Assembly: GCA_021152595.1 (NCBI GenBank)
Contig: JAGKVC010000108.1
Span: forward strand, 1 to 19,299
Length of the DNA stretch: 19,299 nucleotides
From: Clostridia bacterium
GTDB taxonomy: Bacteria > Bacillota > Clostridia > Oscillospirales > Ruminococcaceae
Direction: 5' to 3'
In this document: positions 1 to 7,471 of the stretch, in pieces
Layout of the letters: every line of letters starts with the position of its first letter
Position numbering within the stretch: position 1 is the stretch's first letter
Notes under the pieces: generated by a model
Told to the model about the DNA's origin: nothing
Seen by the model: only the letters and a program-made list of their open reading frames with translations
The model's database searches: none
Made by a program: the position numbers and the translations under genes

Positions 1-5
1 CCGTA

Positions 6-19
6 CCGTTTGCAAACGG
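6..19. promoter_or_regulatory. Perfect 14-bp palindrome, possible operator
   Basis: CCGTTTGCAAACGG is a perfect palindrome. Operators of LacI/CcpA-family repressors often have a central GC flanked by T and A runs, so this could be a regulator site for a gene beyond the left edge. No promoter or gene is visible beside it, so the role is only inferred. Confidence 0.25.
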
Positions 20-89
20 CAGCAGGCGCTTGGGACATTGACAAGTGAACAGCATCGTCAGTCGCAGGGCAAAGCGAGGGGCGCTGCAA

Positions 90-315
90 AAATTTTTCTC
101 TTTTCGTTATTCACGATTCACTCTTCGCTTTTGCGTGTATTTATTATGGGAGAATTCAGCGTAACAATCTTTATCCTTTTGTCCGATTGTTAAATTTCAT
201 TGGGCGCGGGGCGCGGGTTCGAGGGAACAACCCAAAGAGGCAAGGGGGAAGTTCGTGAGCTCACATTCCCCCTTTCCCCTTTAGTTTTTTCCCTCGAGCT
301 CCCATTTCCTCATTC
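90..315 (+). repeat. Intergenic hairpin repeat element, copy A
   Basis: This stretch aligns by eye with the reverse complement of about 430-672. Shared blocks, in order, are an AT-rich ATTCACT-type tract, TTTATTATGGGAGA, TTCAGCGTAA, CTTTATCCTTTT, GCGGGGCGCGGG, a purine/pyrimidine hairpin and a CCCTCG..GCTCCC block. The hairpin here is AAGGGGGAA (about 240-248) paired with TTCCCCCTT. No open reading frame in it has a ribosome binding site or a protein-like sequence. It is probably a non-coding dispersed repeat, and it fills the left end of the window where no gene is seen. Confidence 0.6.
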
Positions 316-429
316 CCTTTCCCCCTTAGGGCGTAAGCCACTCGCTTGGCGTGCGTTGTTCGCTTAGAGTGCTGATGAAACGCAGCTTGAATAACGAATA
401 ATTTTGCGCATTATGCATGCCAGAACACT

Positions 430-672
430 GGGCTCCGCTTTCAGAGAGGAGAGAATAAGGAAAGAGGGAGCGCGAGGGAGAGAACCTTAAGGAGAGGGGA
501 GACCTGAGCGCAGCGAAGACTTCCCTCTCCTTGTGGTTCTTGCCATCGCACCCGCGCCCCGCGTCCAACAAAAATAAACCTTTGGAAAAAGGATAAAGAA
601 TATTACGCTGAAATCTCCCATAATAAAAAATCCAAGTGAATAGTGAAAAGTGAATAGAGAAAAATACAAAGC
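430..672 (-). repeat. Intergenic hairpin repeat element, copy B (inverted)
   Basis: Inverted copy of the element at 90-315. Its hairpin is AAGGAGAGGG (about 490-499) paired with CCCTCTCCTT (about 524-533): the stem sequence differs from copy A but pairing is kept. Between the copies (316-429) I see only unique, gene-free sequence. The end near 672 abuts the terminator of the lipoprotein gene at 734-2125. Confidence 0.6.
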
Positions 673-674
673 GC

Positions 675-701
675 GCCGCCCCGATCAAAGACCGGAGCGG
701 C
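675..701 (-). terminator. Probable terminator of the VWA lipoprotein gene
   Basis: On the minus strand a 9-bp GC-rich stem (GCCGCTCCG with CGGGGCGGC, one G-U pair) lies about 30 bases past the stop codon at 734. The T-run (TTTGTATTTTT) starts several bases after the stem, so termination may be imperfect. Confidence 0.55.
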
Positions 702-733
702 GTCCTTCTATTCAAACATGAACTGTGACTGAT

Positions 734-2125
734 TTATTCCGCCGAAGCGACCTCTTTGATATTGCGCACGATAATATCATGCAGCAGCTCGACCTCATAA
801 TCGCCGATGATCGGTTCCAGATGCGAATCACCGACACCGGAATCATCAGTCAGGAAAACATAATTCGCGTTCGTCATGATTGCCAGCGCTCTGCCGAAGA
901 GCTCAGTCTCACGCTCCGCATTCGAGGCAACAACCGGTACCACATGAATGCCCTTTTGCGCCGCAGCTTCGACCGCATCCAGAATCATCTTTTCCTCGTC
1001 ACTGCCGCTGTGGGGCGGTGCATCGAAGATCAGGAACGCGATCTTGTTTGTATCTTCTTCCCATTCGCCCTTTTTCAGCACCTCATAAAGAATCTCTGCA
1101 ACGGCTTCCGGTGTATCGCCGCCGCCGTTTGCGTATTCGTTGTTCAGCGCCTTCTGGATCTCCTTGACATTGTCCGTGAACGGATTGCAGCGCGTGACAT
1201 ATTCATCGCCCTCATCCTTATAGAAATTGACAGAGAACGTCACGCCCTCTGCGGCGACTTCTTCGGCAATCGCAGAGAAATCCTTTTGCAGATAGGTAAT
1301 TTCATCGCCCATCGAGCCTGTCGTATCGAGGATAAAGCTGACCTGTGTCTTGTCATATTTCGTCGATTCACTTTTCGTTACCAGTTCAAATTCCAGTGTC
1401 GGAACATCAACGCCGCCCTGACCGGAATGATCCTCCGGCGCCGTGAACGTGACTGCATCTGCGTCAGCAGTTTGTAATGTCATGCTCTGACCGGCGCAGC
1501 GTGCATCGTAAAACAGATAGGCAATGCCGTTTTGATCGGTTTTTGCAGCCCAGATATTTGCATCCTGATCCCCGAGTGCGAGCGAGACATACTGATTTGC
1601 GACCGGTTGACCGCCGTTCGTGACGGTAACAGCAACGCGGTTGACGGGATTCAGCCCGTAGGACGGGAATTCGATCGTGCCGTTGTGAACGAGATTTGCA
1701 AAGAATCCCCAGTTTTCGTTATCATTCCATTCGCCTGCGGTCAGGACAAAGGGCTCAGCGCCGTTGTCGGGTTCAGGCTCCGGCTCCGGTTCAGCATCCG
1801 GCGCAGATTCAGCACCGTCCGGGGATTCGGGTGCAGCCTCCGTCGGCATTTCCTCGCGCCCTGCCTCCGCAGCGAGTTCCGCCTTTGCATCCATAGCGAA
1901 TGATTCCTTTGCAGCATCCAGCACGATTTCCCCGCCTTCCGGCGCTTCCGCCTCGCCGCCGTAGGCTTCGTCAGCCGCACTAGCTTCTGCACCGTCTGCA
2001 CGGTCAGCCTTTGCGGCATTCATTTCCTCCTCACCGACAAATTCGGCGAGACTTGTACCGCTGCCGCAGCCTGTTAGCATCATGGCAGCGAGCAGGATTG
2101 CAGTCAATGTATTTTGTTTTTTCAT
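734..2125 (-). CDS. Surface lipoprotein with von Willebrand factor A domain
   Basis: 463 residues. The N-terminus has a lysine-containing start, a short hydrophobic core and the lipobox LTGC (Cys20), so it should be exported and lipid-anchored on the outer face of the membrane. Residues about 25-123 are an acidic Ala/Glu/Pro-rich spacer ending in an EPEPEPEP run. Residues about 125-235 look like a beta-rich, Ig-like domain. Residues about 260-460 are a VWA domain with a metal-site (MIDAS) motif DTTGS at 267-271, a possible conserved Thr at 338 (GGGDTPEA) and an Asp at 368 (IFDAPPH). VWA domains usually mediate metal-dependent protein contacts; no ligand is visible. AAAGGAGG about 8 bases before the ATG supports the start. 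A role in adhesion or envelope assembly is inference. It reads in the same direction as the lipoprotein at 2313-3008, with 187 bases between. Confidence 0.85.
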   Translation of the reverse strand: MKKQNTLTAILLAAMMLTGCGSGTSLAEFVGEEEMNAAKADRADGAEASAADEAYGGEAEAPEGGEIVLDAAKESFAMDAKAELAAEAGREEMPTEAAPESPDGAESAPDAEPEPEPEPDNGAEPFVLTAGEWNDNENWGFFANLVHNGTIEFPSYGLNPVNRVAVTVTNGGQPVANQYVSLALGDQDANIWAAKTDQNGIAYLFYDARCAGQSMTLQTADADAVTFTAPEDHSGQGGVDVPTLEFELVTKSESTKYDKTQVSFILDTTGSMGDEITYLQKDFSAIAEEVAAEGVTFSVNFYKDEGDEYVTRCNPFTDNVKEIQKALNNEYANGGGDTPEAVAEILYEVLKKGEWEEDTNKIAFLIFDAPPHSGSDEEKMILDAVEAAAQKGIHVVPVVASNAERETELFGRALAIMTNANYVFLTDDSGVGDSHLEPIIGDYEVELLHDIIVRNIKEVASAE

Positions 2126-2223
2126 GGGTGATCCCCTCCTTTGCTTCTATTACGCCGCAGGAGATGCTGATTCCTTATACGAATCTGAATTTCAGCAATC
2201 TGCACAAGGCAAATGATGCGGAT

Positions 2224-2298
2224 TTATGCAGCTTGTCCAATCGGGATGAATGAGCGCAAGTCCATTGTAATCCCGTGATCTTCAAAAAAGTCGTACAT
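2224..2298 (-). other. Possible 24-codon peptide or gene remnant
   Basis: A short open frame beginning MYDFFEDHGITMDLRS and ending GQAA then TAA lies between the two lipoprotein genes. The composition looks protein-like, but there is no good ribosome binding site (only a weak GGAA upstream). It could be the tail of a decayed gene or chance. Confidence 0.2.
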
Positions 2299-2312
2299 AT
2301 TTATTCAATTTC

Positions 2313-3008
2313 CTATTCAGTTATATGAAACAGATGAATTCTTCCCACTAGATCGCAGTTCTTCAAATCCTCCAAGGAACCAGTTGGACCGCAATCCGAT
2401 TCTGTTTTTTCATAAGATTCTGCATCCGGAAGCCAATAAACACTGACTCCGACCTTTTCATACTGTTGCTCTGCAAACTCTGCCTCAAACTGTTTGTATT
2501 TTTCCTTTGCGTTATCCAATGTAATGCGTTCCGGCGAAAGAAATACGGTTATTATGCATTGAGGTTTGCTTTTCAGGTAATCCTCTGCCGTTGCGTCAAC
2601 TGGAAAAGCGGAGGACACGAGTTTCCCTTTTGAAATATACTCATAAACCTTGCATTCTCCGAAATATTCCTCCGCCATCTGCTGCATGAATGCCTCCACG
2701 TCATCCTGAAGATAAAATGCCATGTAGTTGTCGGCATAAACAAATTCCCCGTCTTTCTTCCATCTTGCCGCATGGATTGCCGCATCGGGATATTTCTCGC
2801 TGTTTAAGATAATCTCAAATGTCTCATACGTGTTTTCTCCTTCTCCGCCCAGGGCGTTGTACCACCATGTGAAGTTGTCTTCCGGATATCGGTTCTCCAT
2901 GTATCGCATCAACGCTTTCTGTGGTTCCTCCGCCGACGATGCGCAGCCCGTGCAGAGCAGAAGCGCGGCGGTGCAGAGTCCTGAGATTCTGCGGCGGTTT
3001 TGTTTCAT
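2313..3008 (-). CDS. Putative lipoprotein of unknown function
   Basis: 231 residues from the ATG at 3008, which has AAAGGAG about 8 bases upstream; an in-frame codon 10 residues earlier lacks this. The N-terminus (Arg-rich, then LCTAALLLCTGC) is a lipoprotein-like signal with Cys22 as likely lipidated residue, although Cys rather than Leu sits at -3. The mature part is soluble and charged, with several aromatic residues (NFTWWYNALGGEGE) and no motif I recognise. Base composition is more A+T-rich than in most neighbours, which may mean later acquisition. It has its own consensus promoter at 3099-3127. I see no terminator before the next gene, so transcription may read into the VWA gene. Confidence 0.7.
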   Translation of the reverse strand: MKQNRRRISGLCTAALLLCTGCASSAEEPQKALMRYMENRYPEDNFTWWYNALGGEGENTYETFEIILNSEKYPDAAIHAARWKKDGEFVYADNYMAFYLQDDVEAFMQQMAEEYFGECKVYEYISKGKLVSSAFPVDATAEDYLKSKPQCIITVFLSPERITLDNAKEKYKQFEAEFAEQQYEKVGVSVYWLPDAESYEKTESDCGPTGSLEDLKNCDLVGRIHLFHITE

Positions 3009-3098
3009 TTTGATCGCTCCTTTCTGTATTCTGCGCATGATATCGAGTTGTCGGGCGCAAAAAGCACGCTCCTTTTTTCAGCATTTCATTATAATGTG

Positions 3099-3127
3099 AT
3101 TATAGTGCAAAACATCTGCATTGTCAA
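3099..3127 (-). promoter_or_regulatory. Sigma-A promoter of the lipoprotein gene
   Basis: On the minus strand TTGACA (3122-3127) and TATAAT (3099-3104) are separated by exactly 17 bases. The transcript would start near 3092 and have a leader of about 84 bases. Confidence 0.8.
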
Positions 3128-3269
3128 GAGAAAACAAGTATGGATTGTATCAGCAGTTGACAGCGAATGCAGATTCCCACACTTCCTGTTTGATATGCGA
3201 TTCACCTGAATTTCCTCTCAAAATCCTGTATCAAAGGGGACTGCACAACAGGATTCCCACCGCCGCTTC

Positions 3270-3324
3270 AAAATCGTCTGCGAAGCAGACACCGCAATTT
3301 CTCATTTCTCATTTCTCATTTTTT
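3270..3324 (-). repeat. Dispersed hairpin repeat, stem variant GTCTGC/GCAGAC
   Basis: Read on the minus strand, tandem GAGAAAT units are followed by TGCGGT, the hairpin GTCTGC-TTC-GCAGAC (3276-3290) and GATTTT. Related copies lie near 7190-7310 and 12728-12835, with different but still paired stems. It sits between the lipoprotein promoter and the fhs promoter; I see no gene in 3128-3336. Confidence 0.65.
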
Positions 3325-3336
3325 TCGCTTCTCCCA

Positions 3337-3365
3337 TTGAAATTTTAATCAATATATGGTATACT
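3337..3365 (+). promoter_or_regulatory. Sigma-A promoter of the fhs operon
   Basis: TTGAAA (3337-3342), a 17-base spacer and TATACT (3360-3365), with an extended TGG just before the -10. The leader to the fhs ATG is only about 55 bases, too short for a tetrahydrofolate riboswitch, and none was seen. Confidence 0.8.
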
Positions 3366-3425
3366 GATATTGTCTATTTTACTGCAAAATACAGCTTCAA
3401 AGCTGAAAATCAGGAGGAAATCATC

Positions 3426-5093
3426 ATGCTTACAGACATTGAGATCGCACAATCCGTCCCCATGCGCCCGATCACGGAGATCGCGCAGACAGCAGGCATC
3501 TCCGATGAGGCACTCGAGCAGTACGGCAGATACAAGGCGAAGATCGACCTTGCAAAGCTGCCGAAATCGGAGAAGCAGGGCAAGCTCGTCCTTGTGACCG
3601 CGATCAACCCGACCGCTGCCGGAGAGGGCAAGACCACGACGACGATCGGTCTTGCGGACGGCATGCGCAGAATCGGAAAGAATGTCATGGTCGCGCTGCG
3701 TGAACCGTCGCTCGGACCGGTTTTCGGCATCAAGGGCGGCGCGGCAGGCGGCGGCTATGCGCAGGTCGTCCCGATGGAGGACATCAACCTGCATTTCACC
3801 GGCGATTTCCACGCGATCGGTGCTGCAAACAATCTGCTCGCTGCCATGCTCGATAACCACATCTATCAGGGCAATGCGCTGAACATTGATCCGCGCCGCA
3901 TCACATGGAAGCGCTGTGTTGATATGAACGACCGTCAGCTCCGTTATATTGCGGACGGTCTCGGCGGCAGAATCAACGGTGTGCCGCGTGAGGACGGCTA
4001 TGATATCACGGTCGCATCCGAAATTATGGCGGTGTTCTGCCTTGCGACCTCGATCACCGACCTCAAGGAGCGTCTCTCGCGCATCGTCGTCGCATATACC
4101 TATGATGAAAAGCCCGTTACGGCAGGCGATCTGAACGCAGTCGGTGCAATGACCGCACTGCTCAAGGACGCACTCAAGCCGAATCTCGTGCAGACGCTCG
4201 AGGGAACTCCGGCGCTTGTCCACGGCGGACCGTTTGCCAATATCGCGCACGGCTGCAACTCTGTTCTTGCGACAAAGACCGCGCTTCAGCTCGGTGACTA
4301 CGCAATCACGGAGGCAGGCTTCGGCGCGGATCTCGGCGCGGAAAAGTTCCTCGATATCAAGTGCCGCATGGCAGGTCTGACACCCTCTGCGGTCGTCATT
4401 GTTGCGACAATCCGCGCACTCAAGCTGCACGGCGGTCTCGCAAAGACCGAACTCGGCTCGGAGAATCTGGAGGCACTGGAAGCAGGCATCCCGAATCTGC
4501 TGCGCCATGTCGCAAATATCAAGGAGGTCTACAAGCTGCCGTCGGTTGTCGCAATCAACCGCTTCCCGACCGATACCGATGCAGAGGTCGCACTGATCAT
4601 TGAGAAGTGCAAGGCGCTCGGCGTCAATGTTGTCCTGTCGAATGTCTGGGCAGAGGGCGGAAAAGGCGGCGAGGATCTCGCACGCGAGGTTGTCCGTCTC
4701 TGCGAGGAGGAGAAGGGCGATTTCTCGTTCTCCTATGAGCTGGACGGCACGATTGAGGAGAAGATCGAGGCGATCGTCAAGCGCGTCTACCGCGGCGACG
4801 GCATCAACATTCTTCCGGCTGCACAGAAGCAGATCGCACAGCTCACAGCCCTCGGCTTCGACAAGCTGCCGGTCTGCATGGCAAAAACACAGTATAGCTT
4901 CACCGATGATAAGGATGTGCTGGGCGTACCGGAGGGCTTCACCGTCACGATCCGCAATGTCAAGGTTTCCGCAGGTGCAGGCTTTATCGTCGCGCTGACC
5001 GGTGACATCATGACCATGCCGGGACTGCCGAAAAAGCCTGCCGCTGAAAATATCGACGTTGATGCAGACGGAAAAATCTCCGGTCTGTTCTGA
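3426..5093 (+). CDS. fhs: Formate-tetrahydrofolate ligase
   Basis: 555 residues, the normal full length. The enzyme joins formate to tetrahydrofolate using ATP to give 10-formyl-THF in the cytoplasm, feeding purine and one-carbon metabolism (and the Wood-Ljungdahl methyl branch where present). The P-loop is NPTAAGEGKTTTT at about 61-73. Other family blocks are REPSLGPVFGIKGGAAGGG, NLHFTGDFHAI, HGGPFANIAHGCNS and GDIMTMPGLPKKPA near the C-terminus. AGGAGG (3412-3417) lies 8 bases before the ATG. It is first in an operon with the genes at 5093 and 5616; its stop shares one base with the next start (TGATG), implying translational coupling. Codon use is strongly biased and GC-rich, typical of a well-expressed gene. 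Confidence 0.98.
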   Translation: MLTDIEIAQSVPMRPITEIAQTAGISDEALEQYGRYKAKIDLAKLPKSEKQGKLVLVTAINPTAAGEGKTTTTIGLADGMRRIGKNVMVALREPSLGPVFGIKGGAAGGGYAQVVPMEDINLHFTGDFHAIGAANNLLAAMLDNHIYQGNALNIDPRRITWKRCVDMNDRQLRYIADGLGGRINGVPREDGYDITVASEIMAVFCLATSITDLKERLSRIVVAYTYDEKPVTAGDLNAVGAMTALLKDALKPNLVQTLEGTPALVHGGPFANIAHGCNSVLATKTALQLGDYAITEAGFGADLGAEKFLDIKCRMAGLTPSAVVIVATIRALKLHGGLAKTELGSENLEALEAGIPNLLRHVANIKEVYKLPSVVAINRFPTDTDAEVALIIEKCKALGVNVVLSNVWAEGGKGGEDLAREVVRLCEEEKGDFSFSYELDGTIEEKIEAIVKRVYRGDGINILPAAQKQIAQLTALGFDKLPVCMAKTQYSFTDDKDVLGVPEGFTVTIRNVKVSAGAGFIVALTGDIMTMPGLPKKPAAENIDVDADGKISGLF

Positions 5094-5590
5094 TGGCAGA
5101 GAAAATCACCGGCGAGGAGCTCCGGCTGAATCTTGCCTATGACGACACCATGCATATGCGCGCGCACGAAGGCATCTATAACAGCCTGTATCTCCGCTAT
5201 GAGCCGGTGACGGGTATGCTCTGCATCTTTCTGTCGCTGGAACATGAACAATACGGCACCGTGCATATCGTGATGTACGATGCGCCGGATGCGTTCAAAT
5301 CCGCGGAATCGCTGCGCCGCGCATGGAGCTGGCGTGCGCACACGGATTATATCAGTCTTGCGGCGGAATGGCGCAGGCGGCAGGCATCCGCACCGGAGCG
5401 CCGCGGCTTTGCCAATATGGAAATCGAGGACGGCAGCTTTCCGCACGGCGGCTGCAAACGCATCCTGACTTATCTGGACGCAAACGGCAGCTCGACAATC
5501 CGGAGAAACGCATCACAGGTGCATATATCAGAGCGCGGCACGGACGGAACAGCCGTGTTCGAGAAAATCAAACCCTATCAGGAAACATAA
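5093..5590 (+). CDS. Conserved-looking hypothetical protein coupled to fhs
   Basis: 165 residues; I do not recognise the family. There is no signal peptide or membrane segment, so it should be cytosolic. The first half (NSLYLRYEPVTGMLCIFLSL, VHIVMYDAP) looks like a beta-rich fold, followed by a helical, Arg-rich part and a tail with HGGCKRILTYL. The start overlaps the fhs stop by one base, so the two proteins are probably made together. It lies 25 bases before the symporter gene. A link to one-carbon metabolism is suggested only by position. Confidence 0.8.
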   Translation: MAEKITGEELRLNLAYDDTMHMRAHEGIYNSLYLRYEPVTGMLCIFLSLEHEQYGTVHIVMYDAPDAFKSAESLRRAWSWRAHTDYISLAAEWRRRQASAPERRGFANMEIEDGSFPHGGCKRILTYLDANGSSTIRRNASQVHISERGTDGTAVFEKIKPYQET

Positions 5591-5615
5591 ATGAAAAGAG
5601 GAGGATGTACCCCCA

Positions 5616-7172
5616 ATGGAAAGTAATATCATCGGCATACTGGTGACGATCATCGTCTATTTAGGCGGCATGATCGCAATCGGTGCCGTATTCTCAAAGA
5701 AAAACAAGGATGTCAGCGACTTCTATCTCGGCGGCAGAAAGCTCGGTCCGCTGGTCTCCGCAATGAGCGCCGAGGCTTCGGATATGAGTTCGTGGCTGCT
5801 CATGGGACTGCCCGGACTTGCCTATCTCTGCGGCGTTGCGGAGGCAGGCTGGACTGCGATCGGTCTTGCAATCGGCACCTATCTCAACTGGCTGTTCGTT
5901 GCAAAGCGTCTGCGCGTCTATTCGCAGAAAACAAACTCGATTACGATTCCGGATTTCTTCTCCGACCGCTATCACGATGACAAGCATGTGCTTTCCGGCA
6001 TCGCGGCACTGGTCATTCTGATCTTCTTCGTGCCGTATACCGCATCGGGCTTTTCTGCATGCGGCAAGCTGTTCGGCACGCTCTTCGGCATGGATTATCA
6101 TGTCGCAATGATCCTTGCGGCAGTCATTATCATCGCCTACACGAGCATGGGCGGCTTCCTCGCAGCGAGCTTCACCGACCTGATCCAGAGCATCGTCATG
6201 ACCACCGCGCTGACGATCATCGTGATCTTCGGCATCAGCAATGCAGGCGGCTGGGATGCGGTTGTGGACAATGCAAAATCCATTCCCGATTACCTGCATA
6301 TGACCGTCACGCGCTCGCTGAACGCTGACGGCAGCTTCTCGCAGACCGGCTACGGCTTCCTGCCGATCGTTTCGACGCTCGCATGGGGACTCGGTTACTT
6401 CGGCATGCCGCATATCCTGCTGCGCTTCATGGCGATTGAGGATCAGCACAAGATCAAGCTCTCGCGCCGCATCGCAAGCATCTGGGTTGTGATCGCAATG
6501 GGCGCTGCAATCCTGATCGGTATTGTCGGCAATCAGCTTTCCGTCAACGGCAAGCTCGGCACACTCTACGGCGCAAATACCAATAACTCCGAAACGATTA
6601 TCATGGAAATGGCAAAGCTGCTCTCGAAGCACGGCTTCGCTGCGGCAATGGTCGCAGGTCTGATTTTCGCAGGTATTCTTGCATGTACGATGTCCACCTC
6701 GGATTCGCAGCTTCTCGCGGCATCCTCGTCGATGTCTGAGAACATCATGAAGGGCGTGTTCAAGATGAAGCTGAACGAGAAGCAGTCGATGCTCGTCGCA
6801 CGCTGCGTCCTCGTTGTCATTGCAGTGCTGGGCGTGATCCTCGCATGGAACCCGAACAGCTCTGTGTTCCGCGTTGTTTCGTTCGCATGGGCAGGCTTCG
6901 GCGCGACATTCGGTCCGGTTATGCTGACCGCACTGTTCTGGAAGCGCTCCAATAAGTACGGCGCGATTGCTGGTCTGGTTGTCGGCGGCATTATGATCTT
7001 TATCTGGAAGTTCATTGTCCGTCCGCTCGGCGGCGCGCTGGATATCTATGAGCTGCTGCCTGCTTTCATCTGCGCGCTGGTTGCAATTATCGTTGTCTCG
7101 CTCGTCACCGGTCAGCCGGAGAAATCCGTCACCGATGAATACGACGAGGTCAACAAAATGCTCAAGGCGTAA
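5616..7172 (+). CDS. putP: Sodium/proline symporter of the SSS family
   Basis: 518 residues with about 13 hydrophobic membrane segments, the usual size for PutP. Family blocks include SDFYLGGRKLGPLVSAMS and EASDMSSWLLMGLPG (segment 2, sodium and substrate site), ITIPDFFSDRY, YTSMGGFLAASFTDLIQ and the segment-8 STSDSQLL motif with the Ser/Thr pair that binds sodium. Established role of the family: sodium-driven proline uptake across the cytoplasmic membrane; related SSS members take other substrates, so proline is likely but not certain. GAGGAGG lies about 11 bases before the ATG, slightly long. It is the third gene of the fhs operon and ends before the terminator at 7333-7374. Confidence 0.92.
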   Translation: MESNIIGILVTIIVYLGGMIAIGAVFSKKNKDVSDFYLGGRKLGPLVSAMSAEASDMSSWLLMGLPGLAYLCGVAEAGWTAIGLAIGTYLNWLFVAKRLRVYSQKTNSITIPDFFSDRYHDDKHVLSGIAALVILIFFVPYTASGFSACGKLFGTLFGMDYHVAMILAAVIIIAYTSMGGFLAASFTDLIQSIVMTTALTIIVIFGISNAGGWDAVVDNAKSIPDYLHMTVTRSLNADGSFSQTGYGFLPIVSTLAWGLGYFGMPHILLRFMAIEDQHKIKLSRRIASIWVVIAMGAAILIGIVGNQLSVNGKLGTLYGANTNNSETIIMEMAKLLSKHGFAAAMVAGLIFAGILACTMSTSDSQLLAASSSMSENIMKGVFKMKLNEKQSMLVARCVLVVIAVLGVILAWNPNSSVFRVVSFAWAGFGATFGPVMLTALFWKRSNKYGAIAGLVVGGIMIFIWKFIVRPLGGALDIYELLPAFICALVAIIVVSLVTGQPEKSVTDEYDEVNKMLKA

Positions 7173-7189
7173 CGGAATTTCATAGATAA

Positions 7190-7310
7190 TTAGAAATGAG
7201 AAATGAGAAATTAGAAATTGCGGTGTCCGCTTCGCGGACGGATTTATAGATAGTTAGGAGATAGGAGTGAGAAGTGAGGAGCTGCGGTGTCCGCTTCGCG
7301 GACGGATTTG
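7190..7310 (+). repeat. Dispersed hairpin repeat, double copy with GTCCGC/GCGGAC stems
   Basis: Two units in tandem. The first has GAGAAAT/TTAGAAAT runs, TGCGGT and the hairpin GTCCGC-TTC-GCGGAC (7225-7239). A TTAGGAGATAGGAG / GTGAGAAGTGAGGAG linker leads to a second identical hairpin (7289-7303). Both stems are followed by GGATTT. This is the fullest copy of the family in the window. No gene lies here. Confidence 0.7.
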
Positions 7311-7332
7311 AAAAGCGATAAGTGAAAAGGAT

Positions 7333-7374
7333 AAAGCCGCCAAATCAACGGATTTACGCTGATTTAGCGGCTTT
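7333..7374. terminator. Bidirectional terminator between putP and the GH95 gene
   Basis: An 18-base inverted repeat (7333-7350 with 7357-7374) around a 6-base loop GATTTA. Read on the minus strand both mismatches become G-U pairs, giving an unbroken 18-bp stem followed by ATCCTTTTC. On the plus strand the stem has two C-A mismatches and is followed by ACTATATT. It fits the convergent ends of putP and the glycosidase. Confidence 0.7.
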
Positions 7375-7400
7375 ACTATATTCATGCTGAAAACGGGATT

Positions 7401-7445
7401 CTTAAGGGATAATATCCCTTAAGCGGAGTTTGAGGCAGAGCCTCA
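7401..7445. repeat. Two short perfect palindromes
   Basis: The first (7401-7423) is an 11-base arm CTTAAGGGATA, one base, and its exact complement. The second (7431-7445) is TGAGGC-AGA-GCCTCA. They lie just past the stop of the glycosidase, between it and the terminator, and resemble the small perfect hairpins of the intergenic repeats. Confidence 0.5.
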
Positions 7446-7471
7446 TTACAAATCCGTCGGAGATACCGCTC

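Noticed and set aside
326..715. 129-residue minus-strand open frame
   Set aside because: It runs through the inverted repeat element and the terminator, has no ribosome site and a low-complexity sequence.
3366..3425. Tetrahydrofolate riboswitch before fhs
   Set aside because: The leader is only about 55 bases and shows no pseudoknot-like structure or terminator.
3345..4508. 387-residue minus-strand open frame
   Set aside because: Antisense shadow of fhs that also runs over the fhs promoter.
5591..5626. Eleven-codon ORF across the putP ribosome site
   Set aside because: It has no ribosome site of its own and no sign of function.
5694..6632. 312-residue minus-strand open frame
   Set aside because: Antisense shadow of the symporter gene, His/Asp/Cys-rich without membrane or domain pattern.
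7195..7220. CRISPR-like tandem units (GAGAAAT runs)
   Set aside because: Units are about 7 bases and degenerate, without spacers or cas genes.
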